Below, piece after piece: positions 50,513 through 59,764 of a stretch of DNA of 64,000 bases. The DNA is taken from NCBI GenBank assembly GCA_963695805.1, contig CAVOHV010000008.1, positions 124,001 through 188,000 on the forward strand. Reading direction: 5' to 3'. How positions within the stretch are numbered: the stretch's first letter is position 1; each line of letters starts with the position of its first letter. The DNA is from DASUPK01 sp963695805. GTDB lineage: Bacteria > Actinomycetota > Thermoleophilia > Solirubrobacterales > 70-9. A model generated the notes under the pieces. It ran no database searches. It had not been told where the DNA came from and saw only the letters and a list, made by a program, of their open reading frames with translations. The position numbers and the translations under genes are program-made.

Positions 50513-50621
50513 CGTTGTCCGTGGGCGAGTAGTTGCGGGCGGCCCGTCCGGCCCCCGGGTACTACGTCAGGGCAGCCTTGCGTTGACGAACCCTGTCAGG
50601 CTCTCAATCGTCTCGAACGAA

Positions 50622-52127
50622 TCAGGCGGGACATCCTCGTCCTCGACGGTGATTCCGAAGCGCCGCGACTCGACGATACCTGCGATGCCTCGAGTCCAGC
50701 TCGGCGGGAGCCACAGTGGCGCCCCACGCGACTAACGCATCGGTACCAGCGGTTCTCTCACCGATCGGGCAGCCGGATCGCGGGAATCGGCGCGGCCGAC
50801 CGCGCTCGGGGCGGCACCCTCGCGCGTCCGTTTTCTCCTCACGCCGCTCGATGATCACAACCGCAACGAGTCCGGTCATGTACAGAAAGACATACGGCAC
50901 ATGCGGAAAGGAGAGTACGTCGAACATCAGGGCGCATACGAAGAACGTGACGGCGATCGCCGCGCCGACCAGCCCGACGGAGGCTGCCGTCGGATCGCGG
51001 GAGGCGATCAGACGTCGTGCGCTCGCGAGCACCACGAGCGGAATCAACAGGAAAGCTGCGAGACCGAGGACGCCCGTCTCGATCGTCCGAAGCAGGATCT
51101 CGGAGTCGAGGATCCGGTAGTTCTCGTGGTTATAGCTGCCGTAGCCACGGCCCAGGGCCGGATGGCTCCAAACGTCCGGACGGATCGCGTCGTAGTCGGA
51201 TGTGCGGTCGCTGACGGTGCCCACCGCTGCGCGGTCCGAGCGGGTGAACTGGTCGGTAATCGAACTCAGCGCTCCCGGCGACAGGACCATCGCGATGACC
51301 AAGACGACGAGTCCCAGCGGAGCCAGCTTGAGCAGCGCGCTGCGACGGAAGTAGACCAGCGTCAGCACCACCGCGGCCGGGGCCACGAGGGCGCTCTTGC
51401 GGTAGGTGGCAAATACCGCCGCCACAAGCAGGCAGGCGGCGAGTGCGTACATGATCCGCGTTCGCCAGCTCCCGGCGTCGATCAGGCGGACGAGGGCGAT
51501 CGGAAGCGCCAGGGTGAGCATCGCGACGGCTTCCAGCGGCGTCTCCGTCGGACCGCGGACGATCCGCCTGCCGATGCCGTCGAGAGCCCCGGGGTCCAGC
51601 TGACCGCTGAGCGTGAAGGGGCCCGGCAAAAGGGTGTCGGACAGGTTCCAGAACAGATTCTGCTCTGACCTGTACTCGTAGATCATCCCGAGCGCGCAGA
51701 CCACGGCGAGCAGTAGCGTGAAGCTCAAGAACGCCGGCACCTCCTCGCGCCTCACCGCGCTCGCAGTGATCACGAACAGGGAGACATACGAGACGAGGAG
51801 CGGCAGCTTCTTCAGCGAGAGGTCCAGCTCCAGCGTTTGGTTGAGGTAGCGTGCGTCTAGGACCACGCTGAGCAGGGCGATGATCAGGAACACTCCCAGA
51901 GCAGTGTGGATCCACGTCAACCGCAGACGGGGTGCAACCGTGCCACGCGCCACGAGGGCCAGCACCCAGAAAATGGCGACGACCGGGAGCACGATCCGGT
52001 CGAGCGAGAGATCGATCGGCAGGGAGACATTCAGCGCCAAGGTGTTGAACGGGACCAACCAGATGAGCGCGATGAAGCCCGCCAGCGTCCACGGAAGCAG
52101 CGCGCCGGGTCCGTGGCCAGTGGTCAT
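50622..52127 (-). CDS. O-antigen ligase / polymerase-like membrane protein
   Basis: ATG 52127 makes an ATGA with a stop in another frame and is chosen over ATG 52205. Around eleven helices, with the long extracytoplasmic loop carrying RPDVWSHPALGRGYGSYNHE as in Wzy/WaaL-type (PF04932) proteins. Polymerises or ligates polysaccharide units outside the membrane. After the last helix (near VAVVIIERREEKTD) about 90 residues of Arg-rich sequence look non-coding in character; the true stop may have been lost by a frameshift near 50800-50830. Confidence 0.82.
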   Translation of the reverse strand: MTTGHGPGALLPWTLAGFIALIWLVPFNTLALNVSLPIDLSLDRIVLPVVAIFWVLALVARGTVAPRLRLTWIHTALGVFLIIALLSVVLDARYLNQTLELDLSLKKLPLLVSYVSLFVITASAVRREEVPAFLSFTLLLAVVCALGMIYEYRSEQNLFWNLSDTLLPGPFTLSGQLDPGALDGIGRRIVRGPTETPLEAVAMLTLALPIALVRLIDAGSWRTRIMYALAACLLVAAVFATYRKSALVAPAAVVLTLVYFRRSALLKLAPLGLVVLVIAMVLSPGALSSITDQFTRSDRAAVGTVSDRTSDYDAIRPDVWSHPALGRGYGSYNHENYRILDSEILLRTIETGVLGLAAFLLIPLVVLASARRLIASRDPTAASVGLVGAAIAVTFFVCALMFDVLSFPHVPYVFLYMTGLVAVVIIERREEKTDARGCRPERGRPRRFPRSGCPIGERTAGTDALVAWGATVAPAELDSRHRRYRRVAALRNHRRGRGCPA

Positions 52128-53007
52128 CCACAGGGGTCCTCGGGTGGCGCGCGCCGAGCCGCGAACGGGGAAGGTCGAGCCAACCCGACGATGGTCGCTC
52201 GCCATTCGGAGTCCCGTTGCGCGACGGCAGCGGGTCCGCTCGGGCGGCCGTACCCGCGGCCGATCGGCGATCGCGCAAATGGACGAGACCCAGCAGGAGG
52301 GCGCACGAGAGCGCAAAGACGGTCAGGAGGGTCAGGCTGGCGATCTCCAGGGCCACGTGCTGATTGGCCACCACGCCACGCGCTGCTCCGATCTGATGCA
52401 GACGCACCGTGTTGGCCTCGTCGCCGCCCCCCAGAGCGCGCAGGTACTCGCGCAAGCTGACCACGACAGCGTTCGCAAGGCATTCTGCTTGCGCTGCCGA
52501 TGGTGCCTGAGCATAGACGTCGAAGATCGGCGTCGGCCCGCCGACGACGGGCGTTGACGGCCGGCCCTGGACCTCGAGGCGATAACGAGACTTCGAGCCC
52601 TGGATCTCACTCGCGCGTCGCTCGCTGTCGGGCTCCGTGAACGAGAGCGGCACGTCCGCGGTCGTCCGCGCAAGGCCTGATATCGCGTTTGGCGATACCC
52701 GGCAGTACCGCGCGACGCGCTCGAGCACCGGTCGAGTCATCGCCACTCGCCCCAGCAGCTCGTCGTGCTTGACTGCTGTCGCGACGTCCTGGGGCAGGGC
52801 TCGACTAAAGGCAAGCGGTGGCGAGGAGGCGGCTGTGTCGATCATCACGTGCGTCGTGGCAGTGGCGATCTCAAGCCCGTTCTCCTCGCCGTTCGGGGGA
52901 AAGGGACCGAGACCGCTGTTGAAGCCCGCACAAACCGCCCCCACCAGGGCGCTGATTGCCATCACCGCCAGGTAGAGCCGGCGCCGTGCTGATCGATGCG
53001 CCGCCAT
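52124..53007 (-). CDS. Wzz/YveK-like chain-length protein with uncertain C-terminus
   Basis: ATG 53007 (MAAHRSARRRLYLAVMAISA) starts a protein with TM helix 1, ATATTHVMIDTAASSPPLAF, FDVYAQAPSAAQAECLANAV and TM helix 2 (LTLLTVFALSCALLLGLVHL). This frame then stays open far into the ligase gene, to 51130, which is unlikely to be real. A neighbouring frame has a TGA at 52124-52126 overlapping the ligase ATG, so the genuine end probably lies there after a one-base shift in the tail. The start-side product is secure; the last 60 or so residues are not. Confidence 0.65.
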
Positions 53008-53165
53008 CTCGATAACAACGGAAGTCGCGGGCGTCGTCTTCCTTCGCCGCGCCAAACGCAGGTGGAAGCGCTCGCCGTGATTCAACGTTGTTTGGGCATG
53101 AGGGCAGAAGCGTTCGAGAGATCGCGTCACCACGGCTCGGCCGCTTGCCGGCGACGGGGATCGAC

Positions 53166-54302
53166 GTGATCAAGCTCGCAGTCGTCGGGCTCGGCAAGAT
53201 GGGCGTGTCGCACCTCGCGATCGCCAACGCGCATCCCGAGGTTGAGGTTGCGGCGGTCTGCGACTCGTCGAGCTACGTCCTCGGTGTGCTCAAGAAGTAC
53301 ACGGGAATGCCCGCCTACGGTAACTACGAGGCGATGCTCCGCGACGTCGACCTCGACGCGGTGCTGATCGCAACGCCCTCCCGCACACACGTGGACATGG
53401 TCCGTTCCGCGCTCGAGCGGGATCTGCCCGTCTTCTGCGAGAAGCCGCTGACCTTGAGCGCGCACGACGCTGAGCACCTGGCCGACCTCGCGCGCCAACG
53501 AAGAGTGGTCACCCAGGTCGGCTATCACAACCGCTTCGTCGGCAGCTTCAGCGAAGTCAAGAGCCTGCTCGACGCCGGGGCGATCGGCGCCGTCAGCAGC
53601 GTCCTCGGCGAAGCGTATGGCCCGGTGGTGCTGAAGCGAAAGGGCGGGACCTGGCGGAGTCGAAAGGAAGAGGGCGGCGGCAGCCTCTACGACTATGCGG
53701 CACACCCGATCAACCTGCTGAACTGGTATCTCGGCCAGCCGATCGGCGTGGGAGCCACGATCCTGAATTCGATCTTTTCCCGCGAGATCGACGACGAGGT
53801 CTCCAGCACCCTGTTCTATGCGGACGGCAGCTCGGCGCGGGTCGCGGTCAACTGGTCTGATGAGTCTTACCGGAAGATGACCACGCGGATCACCGCCTGG
53901 GGAGCCGCCGGGCGGATCTACGCGGACCGTCAGGAGTGTCGCGTCTACCTCAGAGGTAACGCCCCGATCCCCGCCGGCTATCAGCAGGGATGGAACCTGC
54001 GCAACGCGACCGAGCTCACGGAGCCGGTCGGCTTCTACCTTCGAGGCGAGGAGTACAGCGCACAGATCGATGACTTCGTTGAGCGGGTGAAGACCGGACG
54101 GCTGAGCGGCCTGAACGGCTTCGACAGCGCTGCGGTCACCGACAGCGTCATCGCGATGATGCTCGCCGATGCCCGCAAGGGAGCGTCTACGCGCATCGAC
54201 GGAGAGGCCACCGAGCCGGACCGCAAGTGGTCTCGACGATTCTTTCCGGGATCCAGGCCTCAGCCTGCTCATGTCCACGAGCGGGTCGCGACCAGGGGGT
54301 AG
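53166..54302 (+). CDS. Gfo/Idh/MocA-family NAD(P)-dependent oxidoreductase
   Basis: GTG 53166 precedes IKLAVVGLGKMGVSHLAIAN, the Rossmann motif (GLGKMG) of the family; the frame extends upstream to 53088 without homology. The EKP catalytic motif (FCEKPLTL), the lysine-bearing region and a C-terminal beta-sheet (GGSLYDYAAHPINLLNWYLG) are present. Typical work is oxidation or reduction of a nucleotide sugar or inositol-like sugar. A 6-base gap leads to the next gene, an unrecognised TIM-like protein. Confidence 0.9.
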   Translation: MIKLAVVGLGKMGVSHLAIANAHPEVEVAAVCDSSSYVLGVLKKYTGMPAYGNYEAMLRDVDLDAVLIATPSRTHVDMVRSALERDLPVFCEKPLTLSAHDAEHLADLARQRRVVTQVGYHNRFVGSFSEVKSLLDAGAIGAVSSVLGEAYGPVVLKRKGGTWRSRKEEGGGSLYDYAAHPINLLNWYLGQPIGVGATILNSIFSREIDDEVSSTLFYADGSSARVAVNWSDESYRKMTTRITAWGAAGRIYADRQECRVYLRGNAPIPAGYQQGWNLRNATELTEPVGFYLRGEEYSAQIDDFVERVKTGRLSGLNGFDSAAVTDSVIAMMLADARKGASTRIDGEATEPDRKWSRRFFPGSRPQPAHVHERVATRG

Positions 54303-54308
54303 GGCCCG

Positions 54309-55178
54309 GTGGACCGGCTGCTGTTCGGCGACAACCAGTTCTTCGGCGTCAATCACATGTCCGAGGAGAAGGCGCGGGCCCAGGAGTTGCGCTTCCATAC
54401 GCTGGATGCGGTCGTCGACGTACTCGATTCGGCATACGACGAGGGAATCCGCACCTTCATGTGTACGACGCACGACCGGATCTCCTCGATCTGCGACCAC
54501 GTGCGAGCGCATCCCGGCCGCTATGACGACTTCTCGTTCTATCCCTGCATGCCGTATGCGCACAAGTACGCCAACGCGGTAACCGACAGTGGCATGCTCG
54601 GCGCGGTCAAGCGCTTCCTTCCCGACGAAGGGCTGCTGGACGCTGCGATCCGGGGCGGGGCTTCCGTGGCAATGAAGGACATTGACGGGATCACCACGCT
54701 GCTGGTCGACGCCGAGATGAAGATGTTCGAAGGGCTGCGGACTCCGGTCATTTTCCTGCAAAACATCGTCGTCGACCTGCTGCTCGGCCTCGGGTTCAAC
54801 CACGCGTTTCGGGTCTTTGCGGACCACGTGCGAGACCGCTACGACGCCGAGCCGGGCTTCATCACCATGAACCTGCCGGCCCTCCTGCCCGTGCTCGACG
54901 AGCTCGCAATCGAGGATCCGATCGTCTGCTCGAACATCAACAAGATCGGATTCCGCATGTGCGGGGGGGCGGAGGCCTATGAGGCCGCCCTGCGCGAGTG
55001 TCGGTTCCGGGCCGTGGCGATGTCGGTCTTCGCCTCAGGGGCGATCCCGGCCCGAGAGGCAATCGAGTGGGTCTGCGCTCAGACCAACCTCGAAGCGATC
55101 GTCTTCGGCGCCTCAACCAGGCAAAACATCCAGAGCACCTGCGAGCTCGTCTCCGAGTACTGGGGTGGGCGGAACTGA
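54309..55178 (+). CDS. conserved EPS-locus protein of unknown function (TIM-barrel-like)
   Basis: GTG 54309 begins 289 residues (MDRLLFGDNQFFGVNHMSEE). Alternating strands and helices such as GIRTFMCTTHDRISSICDHV, GASVAMKDIDGITTLLVDA, SNINKIGFRMCGG and AIVFGASTRQNIQSTCELV suggest a TIM barrel of the aldo-keto or sugar-lyase kind, though no AKR catalytic tetrad is evident. It sits directly after the Gfo/Idh gene and overlaps the next start (CTGA), so it probably works in the same sugar-modifying step. Confidence 0.6.
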   Translation: MDRLLFGDNQFFGVNHMSEEKARAQELRFHTLDAVVDVLDSAYDEGIRTFMCTTHDRISSICDHVRAHPGRYDDFSFYPCMPYAHKYANAVTDSGMLGAVKRFLPDEGLLDAAIRGGASVAMKDIDGITTLLVDAEMKMFEGLRTPVIFLQNIVVDLLLGLGFNHAFRVFADHVRDRYDAEPGFITMNLPALLPVLDELAIEDPIVCSNINKIGFRMCGGAEAYEAALRECRFRAVAMSVFASGAIPAREAIEWVCAQTNLEAIVFGASTRQNIQSTCELVSEYWGGRN

Positions 55179-57727
55179 CCACCCTGCTCGCAGCGTCGAC
55201 CGGTGGGCATCTCAAGCAGCTGCATCGGTTGCATCGGCGGCTCTCGGGCATCAGCGGCCCCTACCGGTGGGCAACGTTCGACACTCCGCAGAGTCGATCG
55301 CTGCTCGACGGCGAGGCGGTCGACTTCGTGCGCTTCGTGGGCGGCCGCGACCCGGTCAATCTGCTGCGCAATCTGCCAGCCGCCCGCCGCATCATCCGCG
55401 GTCACGCGATCGACACGGTGGTGAGCACGGGATCTTCGATGGCCCTGCCGTTCTTCGCTCTGGCGCGGACCCGACGGCTCGACTGCCACTACATCGAGAG
55501 TGCCGCGCGCAGCGAGGGGCCGTCGGCGACCGGGCGCGCGATCAGCCGAATACCAGGTGTCCGGCTCTATGCGCAGTACTCCAACTGGGCATCCGGCGGG
55601 TGGCACTACCGCGGCTCGGTGTTCGATTCCTTCGAACCCGCCGAGAACGGAGCGCACCCCCCGATCCGACTTCGCAAGGTGGTGGTCACGCTGGGCACCT
55701 ACCGCGGGTACGGGTTCGCGCGGCTGGTACGGCGTCTGCTGGCGATCCTGCCGCCCGAGACCGACGTGCTGTGGCAGACGGGCGACACCGATACCGGCCG
55801 CCTCGGGGTCGACGGCCATCGCGCGATACCCGAGCGCGACTTGATCCAAGCCATTGGAGAGGCGGATGCAGTCGTGGCCCACGCCGGAGTCGGCGCCGCC
55901 CTGGTCACTCTCGAGGCGGGCAAGTGCCCGGTGCTGGTGCCCCGCCGCCACGCCATGGGGGAGCACGTTGACGATCACCAGACCCAGATCGCAAAGGAGC
56001 TCGGCGATCGTGCCCTCTCGGTCCCTTCCGAAGCTGACGAGCTGACGCTCGGCCATCTGCTCGCCGGCGCGGCGCGCAGGGTGACTACGGTCGCCGACGA
56101 TCCACCGTTCGTCACCTGCGGCTTCGAACCGGATGCCGGGGAAACGAGCTCAGGCCCTCCCCGCCGGAGAGATAGCCCAATTTTGACGGGCGTCAGCGAC
56201 AGCGCCAGCGCGGAGGCCCGAGTAAGCAGCGACTCTGCCCCGCGGATGGAGCGCTTGGTGGGCATCGGAGTGTCCTGGAAGCTGATCGGCCAGCTCGGGG
56301 TCCAGCTGATCCGACTGGTGACGGTCGCCGTACTGGCTCGGCTGCTCACCCCCGCGGACTATGGCGCCGCCGCGATCGCGGTTACGCTTGCGACGTTCGC
56401 CCCGACAGTGGCCGACATGGGCATCGGATCCGCCCTGGTCCAGACGGAGGAGGCACCCCGGGTGGTCCGCTCGACGGCCTTCTGGGCCTCGATCGGGTTC
56501 GGCGTCGGGCTGTTCCTGCTCTTCGCCGCCGCCGCGAACCCGGTCGGACACTTCCTCGGTGACCCCGAGATCGGGATGATGGTCGCCTGCGGCGGGCTCA
56601 CGTTCGCGATCTACGCGGTGGGATCGACAAGCCAGGCCGTTTACATGCGGGAGATGAGGTTCCGCAATATCGAACTGCGCAACTGGCTCGCGCTCGTCGC
56701 TGCCAGCGTCGTCGCCGTGACTTCGGCCAACATCGGCGCCGGCGCTTGGGCGCTTGTCCTGCAGCAAATCACCCTGATGGTTACCTTCGCAATCGCGATT
56801 TGGTGGGGCGCCGGATGGCACCCCAGCTTTGAGTTCTCGGGCGCGGTGTTCCGTCAGCTCAGCTCGTTCGCGGTTCGTATAGCAGGTGGCCGCTGGGCAC
56901 GGCTGATCGAGCTGCTGGTTCTCTCGCTGCTGATCGGCAAGCTCGCAGGCGTCCCGGACCTCGGCGCCTGGACCTTCGCGATGAGCATGGTGGTCCTGCC
57001 GCTGACCCTGATCGCGATCCCGATCGCGGAGGTGCTCTTTTCGGCCTTCTCACGCATGCGTAGCGAACCCGAGCGCATGGCGGCCCTTTGGCTCGACAGT
57101 ATCGCCTACCTGGCCGCGGTCATGTTGCCACTGCTGCTGGGCCTGATAATCGTCAGCCCCGATCTGATCCCGCTGGTGTTCGGATCACGCTGGGAGGTCT
57201 CGGTTGGGGTCGTCCAGATCCTCAGCGTCTATGTGATCATCCGTGGCCTTCAGTCCTGGGGCTCGGTGTACATGGACGCCGTGGGAAGGCCGGAGGTCAC
57301 GCTCTGGACACAGCTCGCGTCACTCTGCCTAACGCCGATCGGGGTCGTGATCGGGGTCAATTGGGGAATCGAGGGGATCGCGGTTTCCTACGTGGTCTGC
57401 CAGTTGATCGCAGTCGAGATTCCGATGTTCATTCTCGTCATGTCCGAGATGCGGGTTTCGCCGAGAACCCTGGCCAGCCGGCTGGTCGGCGTCACCGCGG
57501 CCTCTTCCGTGATGGCGACCGCCTGCCTAATTGGACACGAAGCGCTGACAGCCCTGGAGGTCGGGATGGCGGAACGAGCAGCACTGACGGTCGCTCTGGG
57601 GACGCTTGTCTACGCTCTCGCCCTGTGGTGGCTTGCCCCAAGGGTCAGCAGGCGGGTGCTCGAGATCTGCCGGAGGCGGCTCAGGGGCGCGATTAACACG
57701 TTGCGCCGGCCCGCCCTGCAACCCTGA
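55175..57727 (+). CDS. glycosyltransferase-flippase fusion protein
   Basis: A single open frame of 850 residues. Residues 1-160 resemble Alg14/PssD (TTLLAASTGGHLKQL), residues 165-290 resemble Alg13/PssE (AHAGVGAALVTLEAGKCPV, then DDHQTQIAKEL), and from about 358 onward it is a MOP-type flippase with about 12 helices (VGIGVSWKLIGQLGVQLIRL and onward). No stop separates them, so one chain would assemble a lipid-linked sugar and flip it. The start is best as CTG 55175, which overlaps the previous stop as CTGA and places STGGH near the N-terminus. An internal ATG at 56246 could give a free flippase but lacks a ribosome site. Confidence 0.8.
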   Translation: MTTLLAASTGGHLKQLHRLHRRLSGISGPYRWATFDTPQSRSLLDGEAVDFVRFVGGRDPVNLLRNLPAARRIIRGHAIDTVVSTGSSMALPFFALARTRRLDCHYIESAARSEGPSATGRAISRIPGVRLYAQYSNWASGGWHYRGSVFDSFEPAENGAHPPIRLRKVVVTLGTYRGYGFARLVRRLLAILPPETDVLWQTGDTDTGRLGVDGHRAIPERDLIQAIGEADAVVAHAGVGAALVTLEAGKCPVLVPRRHAMGEHVDDHQTQIAKELGDRALSVPSEADELTLGHLLAGAARRVTTVADDPPFVTCGFEPDAGETSSGPPRRRDSPILTGVSDSASAEARVSSDSAPRMERLVGIGVSWKLIGQLGVQLIRLVTVAVLARLLTPADYGAAAIAVTLATFAPTVADMGIGSALVQTEEAPRVVRSTAFWASIGFGVGLFLLFAAAANPVGHFLGDPEIGMMVACGGLTFAIYAVGSTSQAVYMREMRFRNIELRNWLALVAASVVAVTSANIGAGAWALVLQQITLMVTFAIAIWWGAGWHPSFEFSGAVFRQLSSFAVRIAGGRWARLIELLVLSLLIGKLAGVPDLGAWTFAMSMVVLPLTLIAIPIAEVLFSAFSRMRSEPERMAALWLDSIAYLAAVMLPLLLGLIIVSPDLIPLVFGSRWEVSVGVVQILSVYVIIRGLQSWGSVYMDAVGRPEVTLWTQLASLCLTPIGVVIGVNWGIEGIAVSYVVCQLIAVEIPMFILVMSEMRVSPRTLASRLVGVTAASSVMATACLIGHEALTALEVGMAERAALTVALGTLVYALALWWLAPRVSRRVLEICRRRLRGAINTLRRPALQP

Positions 57728-57736
57728 GCAACAACG

Positions 57737-58666
57737 ATGCCCGAGGAACAGGCTCCTGCTCTTTCAGTCGGGCTCCCCGTGCGCAACGAGCCGTATGTCA
57801 TCCGGCGCTGCATCGAATCGGTCCTCGCCCAGGACTTCGCCAACCTCGAGCTCGTGATCTGCGACAACGCGTCGGACGATGAGACCGTGGACACATTGCA
57901 GGAGTACGCAAGAGACGACAGCCGTGTGACGGTGAACGTCAATCCGGTCAACATCGGATTGCACGAGAACTTGAACCGCGTCCTGGAATCGTCTCGCGGC
58001 ACGCTGTTTCGCTGGATTAGCGCTGACGATTGGCTTGAACCGGGCGCCCTCTCCGCCGCGGTGCGGGCTCTCGAGAGCCGTCCCGACGCGATCGGAGTGA
58101 CAACGGGCTTCACCATCCACACCCCGGGCGTGCCCCCGAGATGGGAACAGTACCTCGGCGAGTTTCCAAGCTCGCCGGATCCAGGCCGCCGCTTCGCGCG
58201 CATGCTCTGGTTCTTTCACGCCGGCGACGCGAAGTACGACCCGGTTTACGGCATATACCGCCGCGAGCAGCTGATGCGCTCGGGCCGCGTCCGCCCCTCG
58301 GAGCGCACGGACTGGCTGCTCAGCGCCGAGCTGGCGCTGATGGGCCCGATCATCCATCTCGACCAGCGGCTCGCCAACCGCTCTCGCACTTACCCTGTCG
58401 GCGTCGACCGAGCGGCGTTCCGGCGCGTGCTCGATCCCGCCCGCGCAGAGCAGCTGAGGACGCCCCCCCGGCGCCTCTGTCGCGATCTCCGCGCGCTAAC
58501 GACGCAAGCGGATCTGACGGATGCCCAGCTTCGATGCTGCAGACGCGCCCTGAGGCGGTTCTGGGCACGGGAGGTCGTGCGCACCTCCCGAATGCGGCTC
58601 TCCGACACCATGCATCGGGCGATTCGAGCCGGCTTCGACCAGAGGATTGCTAGCGGGAGGCGTTAG
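57737..58666 (+). CDS. GT2 glycosyltransferase
   Basis: ATG 57737, 9 bases after the fusion gene. Inverting GT-A domain: LSVGLPVRNEPYVIRRCIES, CDNASDDETVDTLQEY and metal-binding ISADDWLEP. A C-terminal arm (RRALRRFWAREVVRTSRM) is basic and probably membrane-associated. Transfers a sugar during polysaccharide repeat-unit assembly; the donor is unknown. Its 3' end overlaps the convergent gene by 17 bases. Confidence 0.88.
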   Translation: MPEEQAPALSVGLPVRNEPYVIRRCIESVLAQDFANLELVICDNASDDETVDTLQEYARDDSRVTVNVNPVNIGLHENLNRVLESSRGTLFRWISADDWLEPGALSAAVRALESRPDAIGVTTGFTIHTPGVPPRWEQYLGEFPSSPDPGRRFARMLWFFHAGDAKYDPVYGIYRREQLMRSGRVRPSERTDWLLSAELALMGPIIHLDQRLANRSRTYPVGVDRAAFRRVLDPARAEQLRTPPRRLCRDLRALTTQADLTDAQLRCCRRALRRFWAREVVRTSRMRLSDTMHRAIRAGFDQRIASGRR

Positions 58667-59687
58667 CCCCCAGGGCGGGTCCTGGGGCATGCTCCGCTCT
58701 CTTGGTGCCACGCTCGGAGTCCTCGACGCGGCGCAGCCACGCCTCGCGCCAGAACGGATAGATCTCGCGGGGGCAAAACCAGCGTCCGGTGCTGCACTCG
58801 CCCGAACAGACGGCGCCCTCAAGGATGATGCAGTCTTTGGGGATCTTGAGCATCCGACCCGTGGTCTCGTTGATCAGCCGCTCTACTCGGTCCTTGACCC
58901 GTAAGGTTCGTCCGCAGTACGGGAGCATCTCGCGGTCGAATGACAGCCCGCGATTGAGTCCCTGGTCGTCCAGCGTGGCCTCGATTTCGGCCGGCGAGCG
59001 CACCTGAACGAGTTCGCCCGGCTGAAGGTCCAGCGGCTCGACCAATGGGGCCTCGCTGCTCGGGCCATGCAGCGGCAGGGGCTTGAGCAGGCCGAGCCTC
59101 CTCGCGACCTCCATCACGAACGCACGCACCAGCAGACGGAGGAATCGCAACCGGCCGAAGTTGCCGTTCTGGAACTCGCGCCAGTACTGCTGCGGATTCT
59201 TGAACGTCTTTAGGTGATCGGTTGCCTTCAGTGCCTCGGTCGCCTGGCAGCGCCAGACCTCCTCGGTTGTGCCCTCGCGCACGGTTCTCGTCCCGGCCTG
59301 GGCGACTCGCTCGAGCTCGGGCACCCAGGCGTCTTTGAGCTCGGCCACCTCGGGGTCGGTGTCCACGCGGCGAAGCCATGCCTCCTTCCAGTAGAGCCGG
59401 CAGCCGGCCTGACAGCCGCCATGTGCGGATCCGTCGCAGCGCAGATCGTCGAGGTAGACGGTCGCGTGCAGACGGCGGCTGCCAGTCGACGTAACCGTGT
59501 CGCAGATCTTGTCGACGCGTCGCGACACCTTGTAGCGCCGACCCGCGTGGGCGAGCATCTCCGGCATGAACGGCATGCTCTCAAGGGCGTCGCCGTCGTC
59601 CAGGCTCGCCAGGATCTCGGCGGGCGACTTGACCTCAACGACGTCACCTGGCCGCAATGGTCGTTCACTCACTGACGCAGCGTCCAC
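58650..59687 (-). CDS. cysteine-rich protein with duplicated domain
   Basis: A 345-residue protein with two copies of a roughly 100-residue domain joined by a helical linker. Copy 1 (residues 14-112) has GDVVEVKSPAEILASLDDGD, then RCDGSAHGGCQAGCRLYWKE, and WLRRV. Copy 2 (221-325) has GELVQVRSPAEIEATLDDQG, then CSGECSTGRWFCPREIYPFW, and WLRRV. The conserved cysteines suggest metal or disulphide binding. It resembles uncharacterised conserved proteins from sugar-biosynthesis loci; no activity is assigned. RBS-like purines lie near the ATG at 59687. Confidence 0.65.
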   Translation of the reverse strand: MDAASVSERPLRPGDVVEVKSPAEILASLDDGDALESMPFMPEMLAHAGRRYKVSRRVDKICDTVTSTGSRRLHATVYLDDLRCDGSAHGGCQAGCRLYWKEAWLRRVDTDPEVAELKDAWVPELERVAQAGTRTVREGTTEEVWRCQATEALKATDHLKTFKNPQQYWREFQNGNFGRLRFLRLLVRAFVMEVARRLGLLKPLPLHGPSSEAPLVEPLDLQPGELVQVRSPAEIEATLDDQGLNRGLSFDREMLPYCGRTLRVKDRVERLINETTGRMLKIPKDCIILEGAVCSGECSTGRWFCPREIYPFWREAWLRRVEDSERGTKRAEHAPGPALGANASR

Positions 59688-59764
59688 TGAATCCTCCTAT
59701 TCAGCCAATCGGGGCCGATTTTAACCACCGTATTAACGCCCCCGAGGAGCGGCTACTTGCTCGA

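Noticed and set aside
51130..53133. A 667-codon frame covering a Wzz-like gene and half the ligase gene
   Set aside because: The C-terminal half is an Arg/Pro-rich shadow of the ligase frame; only the N-terminal part has a coherent fold.
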